Assembly (NCBI GenBank): GCA_947458795.1
Contig: CANHCD010000146.1
Span: 1-5,821, forward strand
Origin: Cyclobacteriaceae bacterium
GTDB lineage: Bacteria; Bacteroidota; Bacteroidia; Cytophagales; Cyclobacteriaceae
Direction of reading: 5' to 3'
DNA length: 5,821 nt
The notes under the pieces were generated by a model that saw only the letters and a list, made by a program, of their open reading frames with translations, had not been told where the DNA came from and searched no databases. Positions 1 to 5,484 of this stretch are shown here, in pieces (the first letter of the stretch is position 1; every line of letters begins with the position of its first letter). The position numbers and the translations under genes are program-made.

Positions 1-375
1 CATTCAAGCTGGGATCAACTGCATTCAGATAGCCCTGAGGAAGGGGAAACACATAAAGGTTGGACTTGGGAGGAGCTTCGAGAAAGTTACCAAGGAAAAG
101 GATTGAAATTGATTGCTTTGCCTGAACTAGGTGAAGGAAGTTTTAAGGGACCTCTAAGTGCGTATTCTTGGTTAACGAATTCTTCGAAAAAGGAGCCGAA
201 ACCTTTTGAAAAGGGATCTTGGCAATGGCTTTACAGTCGTATTGAAGCTGCTTCAAGTGGAGAACAAGTCAATCCTGGGGATGTGGGATTGCTGCTCTAT
301 TTACTCACAGGTAAGTCGAATTCGGGTATTCAGGACCTACGCGGGATTCTTGAAAACCCGAGTAAGTGGGACTAA
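1..375 (+). CDS. Unidentified protein, C-terminal 124 residues (5' end outside window)
   Basis: The frame beginning at base 1 is open without interruption to a TAA at 373-375, so this is the 3' part of a longer gene; a TTG at 103 is in frame but is not needed as a start. I do not recognise the family. The visible part is soluble-looking and mixed in charge, rich in Trp and Gly, with short blocks such as GWTWEEL, LIALPELGEG, GPLSAYSWL, KGSWQWLY and DVGLLLYLLTG, and it ends ENPSKWD. There is no transmembrane segment or low-complexity stretch in the part seen. Regular coding character and moderate GC argue that it is real. It converges on the TonB-domain gene across a 150-bp gap. The Trp- and Gly-rich tail suggests a folded enzyme domain, but I assign no function. 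Confidence 0.75.
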   Translation, partial: HSSWDQLHSDSPEEGETHKGWTWEELRESYQGKGLKLIALPELGEGSFKGPLSAYSWLTNSSKKEPKPFEKGSWQWLYSRIEAASSGEQVNPGDVGLLLYLLTGKSNSGIQDLRGILENPSKWD

Positions 376-436
376 AAAAAGAGTGCCCCGGACAGGTCTC
401 TCGCATTTAGCTTTTGAAGTTCTTGCCTACCGGAGG

Positions 437-505
437 CCTTGGCGGCTTTGCGGCTTTGCGAGAGTAATATTCTTTTTCTCGCGCAAAGGCGCCAAGACGC
501 AAAGA
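437..505. repeat. GC-rich imperfect palindrome of the CTTTGCG/CGCAAAG dispersed type
   Basis: The left arm (about 437-464) contains a short tandem, GGCTTTGC twice, followed by GAGAG. The right arm (about 477-505) reads CTCGCGCAAAGGCGCCAAG and then ACGCAAAG. The arms pair as CTTGGCG-CTTTGCG against CGCAAAG-CGCCAAG with one mismatch, or alternatively as CTTTGCG-GAG against CTC-CGCAAAG, around an AT-rich loop near 465-476. The element lies between two convergent genes, where it could form a hairpin in either transcript, but neither side has a good U-tract. From memory, similar CGCAAAG-rich palindromes are scattered through many Bacteroidota and other genomes and give rise to spurious ORFs containing the peptide SRKGAKTQR. 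I infer a member of that class. Confidence 0.6.
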
Positions 506-525
506 AATTGTAGTCAATTCCTAAA

Positions 526-1401
526 TCAACCTAGTTTAAAGCGTATAGGGATTTTCATGCGCGTTCGAACGGCCTTGCCTTTGATCATTCCCGGCATCCA
601 ATTTGGGGAAATTTTTATGGTGCGGATTGCTTCTTCGTCGCATCCTCCACCAATACCCTGCACCAGCTCAATCGCTTCAATAGTGCCGTCTGTATTGACA
701 ATAAAGGACACCAGCACCGTGCCTTGTATTCCTTTCATTCTCGCAGACGTGGGATAGGCCAAGTTTTCCGAAAGGTGCCTGCTCCATGCCCCTAAGCCCC
801 CGACAGGACTTGGCGGTGTATCCACCAGGTCAAAAAAGAGCGCTGCACCTTCTTGGCTTGAATCTTGCCCATCTGTGGCCGGTGGGAGTGGTACCGCATT
901 AAGGGATACTTCGGTGCTATCCCTGCTCGTGTCAGTACCGCCTAACATAAACCGAAGAGGCAAGCGCATGCGTGTTCGGACCGGCATGCCACGCTGCATG
1001 CCTGGTGTCCACTTGGGTGAACCTTTGACGATCCGAATTACTTCCTCGTCACAACCTCCGCCTACACTTCTCAATATTTCAATATCTGTTGTAGTCCCAT
1101 CTGTATTCACTACGAAGGCAACAATGACCGTACCCTCTATGCCCTTGCGTTGGGCATTCGGCGGGTAACGTAGGTTCTCGGATAAGTATTTGTTCCAACC
1201 CGCCATCCCGCCGGCAGGACTTGGCTGTATTTCTACCACTTCGTAGACTACATTCGTGGTGTCACTACCACCTAAAGTTGGATTGGATGTCCCCGGCGCA
1301 TCAGAAGCTACTTGGTCTAAGATGCTATTCAATTGTGATACTTGCCCCTGAACACTAGTACAAGACAAATAAAGCAATACGAGAAATATTATTTTTTTCA
1401 T
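526..1401 (-). CDS. Secreted protein with two tandem TonB C-terminal domains
   Basis: This 291-residue protein starts with a signal peptide (MKK, then a hydrophobic stretch at residues 4-13, likely cleaved near VQG|Q at 19-20). Residues ~54-154 and ~191-291 are two copies of the TonB C-terminal fold typical of Bacteroidota. Each has SPxGG, a W, LSENLxYP, KGIxGTV, VNTDGT, GGGCDEExIR, WxPGM and VRTRMxxPxRF, and by hand count about 58 of 101 aligned positions are identical. A Ser/Thr/Asp-rich linker (~155-190) joins them. Classical TonB has an uncleaved N-terminal helix that contacts ExbB/ExbD and a Pro-rich spanner. Both are absent, so energy transduction is unlikely; a periplasmic binding or scaffold role is an inference. 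Cys14 could suggest a lipoprotein, but YLSC is a poor lipobox. Database pipelines would probably call it 'energy transducer TonB'. Start: ATG at 1401, just before the signal peptide. Confidence 0.88.
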   Translation of the reverse strand: MKKIIFLVLLYLSCTSVQGQVSQLNSILDQVASDAPGTSNPTLGGSDTTNVVYEVVEIQPSPAGGMAGWNKYLSENLRYPPNAQRKGIEGTVIVAFVVNTDGTTTDIEILRSVGGGCDEEVIRIVKGSPKWTPGMQRGMPVRTRMRLPLRFMLGGTDTSRDSTEVSLNAVPLPPATDGQDSSQEGAALFFDLVDTPPSPVGGLGAWSRHLSENLAYPTSARMKGIQGTVLVSFIVNTDGTIEAIELVQGIGGGCDEEAIRTIKISPNWMPGMIKGKAVRTRMKIPIRFKLG

Positions 1402-1432
1402 AAGGTATTGTTGTTAATCCTCTACTACCAAA

Positions 1433-1464
1433 CCCAACTCTCCACTTTGTGGCATGGAGTTAGG
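1433..1464 (-). terminator. Possible weak terminator/attenuator hairpin between two minus-strand genes
   Basis: In the minus-strand transcript CCUAACUC (1464-1457) pairs with GAGUUGGG (1440-1433), using one G-U wobble. Inside it, CCAC (plus-strand 1442-1445) pairs with GTGG (1449-1452) around a three-base loop. It follows the peptidase gene stop by about 17 bases and precedes the TonB-domain start by 31 bases. Only three U residues follow the stem, so termination would be weak or partial. The stem is visible; the role is inferred. Confidence 0.35.
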
Positions 1465-1480
1465 ATTACTTTTAGAAAAC

Positions 1481-2770
1481 CTATTTGCCATCATCCTGGC
1501 TACAAACAATGAGAATTAATTCAGATGAATCAATCCCTAATTCTTTTGCTTTTCGTGCATCATCACAAGCGCCTTCCTTATCATTTAATCCATTTTTCGC
1601 ATAAGCTCTATTTAAATATGCGTATTTGTCATTTGGGAGCAGCTCAATGGCTTTTGTCAAGTCGGCCAGAGCTCCGCGATAATCTTTTAAATAAATTTTT
1701 GAAGCGCCTCTGTTTGTATATGCTTTACCGTAATTTGGATTGAGCTCAATGGATTTAGTAAAATCGATTGTTGCACCGTAGAAGTCATCTAAGTCCATTT
1801 TTGAAGTGCCTCTATTGTAATATGCACTGCCATTATTCGGATTAAGTTCAATAGCTTTAGAAGCGTCAGCAATAGCTCCATTAGAGTCCATTAAAAATTG
1901 TTTTATAGAACCTCTAGCTAAATAAATTGTATCGACATTAGGATTAAGTTCAATGGCTATTGTCAAGTCAGCTATGGCTCCTGGAAAATCATTTAATTTT
2001 CTTTTTGAAGTACCTCTGTTTGTATAGGCTTTATAATTATTAGGATTAAAATCAATTGCCCGAGTAAAGTCTATTATTGCGCCCTTATAGTCTTTGATTT
2101 TCGCTTTGTTCAACCCACTGGAGTAAAATTCATTGGATGAGATTAAATAATTGTTTTTATCATTCTCCAAACCTTTTTTATGTCCTCTGTTAACTGCTAA
2201 CAATCTTTTCGATTTTGAAGGGTGTGTCGAGTAAGTGTCATCACGGTCATTGGCTAAAGAGTTTAAAACAGAGGTTGTTTCTTGCAGTGACGCCCCTAAT
2301 TTACCTAAAACAAAGCCTGCGAATTCATCTGCCTCTAGCTCCTGTTGTCTTCGACTTGGTAAAGTTTCTGCTTCCACTGCTTCAGCTGCATAAAGAACCA
2401 AATCTAAACTATGTCCATTTACATGGTGACCAACCTCATGCGCAAGAATAAATAAATTACCCCAATTGTCCCCACTGCTAATTGAATTCATAAATTCTTT
2501 ATCGTAAAGAATATATCTCACCCCTTTGTAGGAAATAGCGACAGCATTATTAATGTTATCACAAGGTTGTAGAACAAACCTTTTGGAGGCTCCAATCACT
2601 GACAATATTCTATCTAAAGCATTTTCAGCTTCAACATCAGAAATAAAATTGTTTGACTGAATAGCTACGCAAAGCTTCAAAGGGTCAACACTGTTCCCAT
2701 ATTCTTGAGAAAAGGCATCAACAGATAAAAAGTGAGCCCCAAAAAAAAGAAGTAAAACAAGTTTTTTCAT
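1481..2770 (-). CDS. Secreted M48-type zinc metallopeptidase with C-terminal TPR repeats
   Basis: A predicted 429-residue protein. I start it at the ATG at 2770 (MKKLVLLLFF...), which gives a clean signal peptide cleaved near AFSQ at about residue 20-22; the frame continues upstream only to a TTG at 2788. The peptidase domain shows HEVGH at 111-115 (two zinc-ligand His and the catalytic Glu), a further His at 120, and ELEAD at 144-148, whose first Glu is the expected third zinc ligand. A THPSKSKR segment near 182-189 closes the domain. Two Cys (34, 70) could form a disulfide. From about residue 213 come six TPR units of 34 residues, several carrying NRGTSK...GAIADLTKAIELNPN-like text, then a short tail. 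The order M48-then-TPR resembles periplasmic BepA-type proteases, but the TPR half is closer to generic TPR arrays. The substrate is unknown; an envelope quality-control or protein-processing role is an inference. The gene is AT-rich compared with the flanking genes. Confidence 0.9.
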   Translation of the reverse strand: MKKLVLLLFFGAHFLSVDAFSQEYGNSVDPLKLCVAIQSNNFISDVEAENALDRILSVIGASKRFVLQPCDNINNAVAISYKGVRYILYDKEFMNSISSGDNWGNLFILAHEVGHHVNGHSLDLVLYAAEAVEAETLPSRRQQELEADEFAGFVLGKLGASLQETTSVLNSLANDRDDTYSTHPSKSKRLLAVNRGHKKGLENDKNNYLISSNEFYSSGLNKAKIKDYKGAIIDFTRAIDFNPNNYKAYTNRGTSKRKLNDFPGAIADLTIAIELNPNVDTIYLARGSIKQFLMDSNGAIADASKAIELNPNNGSAYYNRGTSKMDLDDFYGATIDFTKSIELNPNYGKAYTNRGASKIYLKDYRGALADLTKAIELLPNDKYAYLNRAYAKNGLNDKEGACDDARKAKELGIDSSELILIVCSQDDGK

Positions 2771-2822
2771 GATCATTGTGACTAACAATTTAACAGATCA
2801 AAATTTTGTAATAAGTTCAAGC

Positions 2823-2865
2823 GGTGATTGGTTTAAATATTAATTAAATTTCATCACCTTTTTTT
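2823..2865 (+). terminator. Terminator-like hairpin with T-run, plus-strand sense
   Basis: GGTGAT at 2823-2828 pairs perfectly with ATCACC at 2853-2858. Inside it, two G-U pairs and TTTAA/TTAAA extend the stem, and seven T residues (2859-2865) follow. The T-run and the wobble pairs both favour the plus strand, although both flanking genes are on the minus strand. It lies between the lipoprotein stop and the peptidase start. It may limit antisense transcription or act as a bidirectional element for the lipoprotein gene; a chance fold in AT-rich DNA is also possible. Confidence 0.4.
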
Positions 2866-2878
2866 ATTGAAGTACAAA

Positions 2879-3553
2879 TTAAAAATCGTTCTCTCTAATT
2901 GGTAATTTTGCTTTAATTTTTTCGTTTAATCTATAAATTATTGTTAGGCTTCCTGAAGTTTGATTGTTCTCTCCCGTTGGATCTATATACGGACTATATC
3001 TTTTAACGAAATTTATATCAACACCATTTCTATCTTCCCAAACCATGACATTTGTGTATAGGACAATACTAAAAAGAGACAATTCATCACCAACTTTAGT
3101 CGAATCAATGAAATCAGGACTACCATATTTATCTTGTAAATCAGTAAGTAGCTGGGATTCAATTTCAGTGTAAGCAATATTATTCCAATCATATACTGAT
3201 TCGCCCAGGCCTAAATAAGAACTATTTCGGTTTTCTTCATCTACAAATTTTTGGATTTCACTTCGTCGATCGGCAACTAAAACCCTAATTTCAGAAATTA
3301 AGGTATCTGATTGTATTGCATAAGGAATAAGATAATACTCTTGAAATTCATTAATCTCCTTTATATTGAAAATACCATCACTAGTTCTTAATAATTTTTT
3401 ATTTTCAATAAGTGATTCTGCATATTTATTATAATTAGATATTGAAGTTCCCAGCTTCATCCCTAGAAAAACTTCTCTTTCAGGATTCTCTTTACAAGAG
3501 ACAAGAATGATTAAAAAACAAATGCAAATTAGAAGCGATTTAATATTCATCAT
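2879..3553 (-). CDS. Putative lipoprotein of unknown function
   Basis: A 224-residue protein that I cannot assign to a named family. The N-terminus has a short charged start (MMNIK), a hydrophobic core at residues 7-18 and the lipobox LVSC, predicting lipidation at Cys20 and anchoring in the inner or outer membrane. Signal peptidase II processing at such a site is established for the class. The mature part begins KENPEREVFLGMKLGTS, then mixes charged and aromatic segments, with KYGSPDFI near residue 142, VMVWEDRNGVDI near 168 and a C-terminal beta-like LTIIYRL. The short KYGxP...W...I...LTIIY layout recalls small Bacteroidota lipoproteins that carry no assigned function. There is no second membrane segment and no catalytic motif I can name. 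Two ATGs (3553, 3550) are equally possible starts. DNA is very AT-rich (12 G+C in the 60 bases 2881-2940). It faces the same way as the peptidase gene, 108 bp upstream of it. Confidence 0.82.
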   Translation of the reverse strand: MMNIKSLLICICFLIILVSCKENPEREVFLGMKLGTSISNYNKYAESLIENKKLLRTSDGIFNIKEINEFQEYYLIPYAIQSDTLISEIRVLVADRRSEIQKFVDEENRNSSYLGLGESVYDWNNIAYTEIESQLLTDLQDKYGSPDFIDSTKVGDELSLFSIVLYTNVMVWEDRNGVDINFVKRYSPYIDPTGENNQTSGSLTIIYRLNEKIKAKLPIRENDF

Positions 3554-3826
3554 AAATAAGATGTTTTAAGAATATCTTTTTATTTAATTCTATGTGGTTT
3601 AAATATAGAAATTATATAGTTATTTTATATAAATAATTTCACAAAAAAACATGAATCACAAGACGGAAAATTTATTTTTAAGTTTATTTGCTGAAAGTAA
3701 TCATTATCAATGAATATGATCCAATCGTTTATTCAAATCAGAAAAACTTTCCTTGCCCCCCTAAATCACCTCTTCCGTATCATTAATACTAGTAATCAAG
3801 GAGATGATTTTCTTGAGATAACACCG
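3554..3826. other. AT-rich intergenic stretch, no gene supported
   Basis: About 270 bases with no convincing coding sequence. The first ~150 bases are extremely AT-rich and must hold the promoter of the minus-strand lipoprotein gene, but I could not place a Bacteroidota-type -33/-7 pair with confidence. A small dyad, TCATT-ATC-AATGA, lies at 3701-3713. From about 3740 the composition becomes more balanced, and this part may be further downstream debris of the hsdS remnant. A 61-codon plus-strand frame at 3710-3895 overlaps that remnant and has no family signature, so I do not call it. Confidence 0.5.
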
Positions 3827-4040
3827 TCAAACCGGTTCTTTCCCCACTTTCTCCGGGACAGGCCTCAGCGCCTCTCAAAAAACCTGTTGCAGTAATTTTT
3901 CATTTTGTGATTCACTTTGTTTGATGCTTGATTCCAACTCATTGCAATACAGCATGAGTACATCTAATTTTTTAAAAGATGCGGGTTTGTTCAACTAATG
4001 GCGGTAGTAAAGAAGGAGGAATTACCCCAATTTCTCTCAT
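3827..4040 (-). pseudogene. hsdS: Decayed 3' end of a type I restriction specificity gene (hsdS)
   Basis: Reading the minus strand, 4013-3975 gives SLLPPLVEQTRIF followed by a stop at 3974-3972. In the next frame, 3973-3878 gives KKLDVLMLYC-NELESSIKQS-ESQNEKLLQQ-VF and then TGA at 3877-3875. Past that stop the same frame reads EALR and continues to a TGA at 3829-3827. Joined, this matches the usual HsdS C-terminus: PLPPLxEQxRI, then KVDxLMxxCDELE, a coiled-coil segment, and QNEKLLQQVLREALR. One base must be removed from the T4/A6 run (3968-3977) to restore frame, and the Leu-Arg of VLREAL has become Phe-stop. HsdS supplies DNA target recognition to type I restriction-modification complexes. 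No target recognition domains, hsdM or hsdR are present, so this is a dead fragment. The MREIGVIPP part (4040-4014) is less certain. Confidence 0.8.
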
Positions 4041-4159
4041 TAAAAATTTAGAGGTGTAAAATCAAAAATCCAACTTCATAAATAAAATGTTGAGGAACAT
4101 TTGGGGCTCCCCCTTGAAACGGGGCACTCCTTTTTACCAATTTGGTTCCTTCAGTTTCC
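4041..4159. other. Intergenic stretch downstream of glutaryl-CoA dehydrogenase, weak GC hairpin
   Basis: No coding sequence is visible. CCCC (4110-4113) and GGGG (4121-4124) can pair around TTGAAAC, with an imperfect outer stem of GGG (4104-4106) with TCC (4128-4130), and five T residues at 4131-4135. This is terminator-like only on the plus strand, while the adjoining gene is on the minus strand. The short palindrome ACCAATTTGGT follows at 4136-4146. I found no good terminator for the dehydrogenase gene. Confidence 0.35.
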
Positions 4160-5365
4160 TTATTTAAAAGCTTGAATTCCTGTGATCTCGTTTCCTAAAA
4201 TAAGGAGGTGGATGTCATGGGTGCCCTCATAGGTAAGCACGGACTCCAAATTCATCATGTGTCTCATGATGGGATATTCTCCAGTGATGCCCATGCCTCC
4301 ATGAATTTGGCGAGCCTCGCGGGCAATGTTAATCGCCATTTCCACATTATTTCTTTTGGCCATGGAGATGTGAACTGTCTTTGCAGTGCCTTCATTCATC
4401 ATTTTACCTACTTTCCAGGCCAGAAGCTGCGCCTTGGTGATTTCGGTTAGCATTTCTGCTAATTTTTTCTGTGTCAATTGGAATCCAGCAATCGGCTTTC
4501 CGAATTGAATTCGCTCGGCAGCATATCTCCGCGCAGATTCGTAGCAATCCATCGCAGCACCGATAGCGCCCCAAGCAATGCCAAAACGGGCAGAATCAAG
4601 GCACATCATGGGAGCTCCCAATCCAGATTTATTAGGCAATAGGTTCTCTTTAGGAACCTTTACGTTGTCAAATACCAATTCTCCGGTACAAGAGGCTCTA
4701 AGGGACCATTTGTTGTGCGTTTCGGGTGTAGAAAAACCTTCCATTCCGCGCTCTACAATTAGGCCATGGATTCTTCCTTCCTCGTTTTTGGCCCAAACCA
4801 CTGCAATGTCTGCTTTGGGGGAGTTGGAGATCCACATCTTAGCACCATTGAGGAGGTAATGGTCTCCCATGTCTTTGTAGTTTGTGGTCATACCACTCGG
4901 GTTGGAACCGTGGTCCGGCTCTGTCAATCCAAAGCAGCCCAAAAGTTCACCAGAGGCGAGTCGAGGCAAGAATTTTTTGCGCTGCTCCTCGGTGCCAAAC
5001 TTGTAGATCGGGTACATCACTAAGGATCCTTGCACTGAGGCGGTGGAGCGCATGCCTGAATCCCCACGCTCGATTTCCTGCATGATCAAGCCGTAGGAGA
5101 TGTAATCCAAACCGCCGCAACCGTATTCAATTGGAAGCTGGGGGCCAAAGGCACCTACCTCACCAAATTTCTTGACGATTTCATAAGGGAAGTGAGCCTT
5201 TTGAGCCCAATCTTCGATGTAAGGAGAAATTTCTTTTTTGACAAAATCACGGATGGATGAGCGAATCAACTTTTGCTCTTCAGTCAACAGGTCATCCAGA
5301 TCCAAAAAATCTACCCCTTCAAACTGATCTTGCTTTAGTGACTTGTGGATGGCTTGGTTCTCCAT
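4160..5365 (-). CDS. gcdH: Glutaryl-CoA dehydrogenase (acyl-CoA dehydrogenase family)
   Basis: This 401-residue cytoplasmic flavoenzyme oxidises and decarboxylates glutaryl-CoA to crotonyl-CoA, passing electrons to electron-transfer flavoprotein. It is the late step shared by lysine and tryptophan degradation. It covers the full acyl-CoA dehydrogenase fold: N-terminal helical domain (~28-140), middle beta domain with CFGLTEPDHGS (144-154) and WISNSP (178-183) for FAD, and C-terminal helical domain. Blocks diagnostic of the glutaryl-CoA branch are present: ERxDSGxRS with SVQxSLVMxPI (99-120), SLRASxTG (221-228), GIAWG (262-266) and TYEGTHDIHxLILG (378-391). The catalytic base is Glu380; Arg106, Ser107, Ser110 and Tyr379 match human substrate-site residues Arg94, Ser95, Ser98 and Tyr369. 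Length is as expected. The ATG at 5365 is the first natural start, with no clear Shine-Dalgarno. It is divergent from the tryptophan dioxygenase gene, consistent with a catabolic role. Confidence 0.95.
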   Translation of the reverse strand: MENQAIHKSLKQDQFEGVDFLDLDDLLTEEQKLIRSSIRDFVKKEISPYIEDWAQKAHFPYEIVKKFGEVGAFGPQLPIEYGCGGLDYISYGLIMQEIERGDSGMRSTASVQGSLVMYPIYKFGTEEQRKKFLPRLASGELLGCFGLTEPDHGSNPSGMTTNYKDMGDHYLLNGAKMWISNSPKADIAVVWAKNEEGRIHGLIVERGMEGFSTPETHNKWSLRASCTGELVFDNVKVPKENLLPNKSGLGAPMMCLDSARFGIAWGAIGAAMDCYESARRYAAERIQFGKPIAGFQLTQKKLAEMLTEITKAQLLAWKVGKMMNEGTAKTVHISMAKRNNVEMAINIAREARQIHGGMGITGEYPIMRHMMNLESVLTYEGTHDIHLLILGNEITGIQAFK

Positions 5366-5423
5366 AGTTTATTTGGTTTTATACTTGGAATCGCTCACAT
5401 TTGCCTCAGCTTTTGTGTGCCAA

Positions 5424-5446
5424 TTCTGCTGTGAAATTAAGCAGAA
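5424..5446. promoter_or_regulatory. Perfect 7-bp inverted repeat in the divergent intergenic region
   Basis: TTCTGCT (5424-5430) and AGCAGAA (5440-5446) are exact reverse complements separated by nine bases. The dyad lies in the 119-bp gap between the divergent dehydrogenase and dioxygenase genes, 59 bp from the first start and 38 bp from the second. Position and symmetry suit a repressor or activator dimer site for both genes; the regulator is unknown and no family consensus was recognised. It could instead act as an RNA hairpin in the dioxygenase leader. Confidence 0.4.
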
Positions 5447-5472
5447 AGGTGCTGAAAAAACTACCTTTTTTT
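5443..5472 (+). promoter_or_regulatory. Terminator-like hairpin in the tryptophan dioxygenase leader
   Basis: AGAAAGGT (5443-5450) pairs with ACCTTTTT (5463-5470), using one G-T wobble, around a 12-base loop; a seven-T run spans 5466-5472, partly within the stem. It ends 12 bases before the dioxygenase ATG. Its left arm shares 5443-5446 with the right arm of the upstream inverted repeat, so the two stems compete, as in attenuators. The fold is visible; any control function is inferred, and AT-rich coincidence is possible. Confidence 0.3.
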
Positions 5473-5484
5473 AAAAAATTAGCT

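Noticed and set aside
376..391. A 16-base near match (one mismatch) between plus-strand AAAAAAGAGTGCCCCG near 376-391 and the minus strand near 4120-4135
   Set aside because: Too short to exclude chance in a window this size with A-runs; no surrounding homology extends it, so I do not call an inverted repeat or attachment site.
206..757. A 183-codon plus-strand open frame
   Set aside because: It overlaps the real gene ending at 375, runs through the palindromic repeat (giving the SRKGAKTQR peptide typical of spurious frames) and then lies antisense to the second TonB domain. No coding signature of its own.
875..1168. Plus-strand open frame of 97 codons, plus similar frames at 1525-1743, 2215-2451, 2964-3173, 4208-4450, 4578-4859, 4766-5023 and 4882-5085
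   Set aside because: All are antisense shadows of well-supported minus-strand genes and show no domain or signal of their own.
1481..2470. 102-bp periodic DNA repeats as a satellite or CRISPR-like array
   Set aside because: The periodicity comes from the 34-residue TPR units within one open frame; the DNA units are diverged and continuous, without spacers.
3710..3895. A 61-codon plus-strand open frame with an ATG
   Set aside because: Its 3' part is antisense to the hsdS remnant, the peptide matches no family I know, and there is no ribosome binding site or promoter-like context.
4103..4135. GC-rich hairpin with T5 as terminator for glutaryl-CoA dehydrogenase
   Set aside because: The T-run lies on the plus-strand side, the outer stem has two mismatches, and the gene is on the minus strand. 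Kept only as a note in the intergenic entry.
5424..5484. Canonical riboswitch or T-box leader upstream of the tryptophan dioxygenase
   Set aside because: The leader is too short, has no T-box or known aptamer core, and T-boxes are not expected outside Firmicutes and a few other groups. Only the simple stems are reported.
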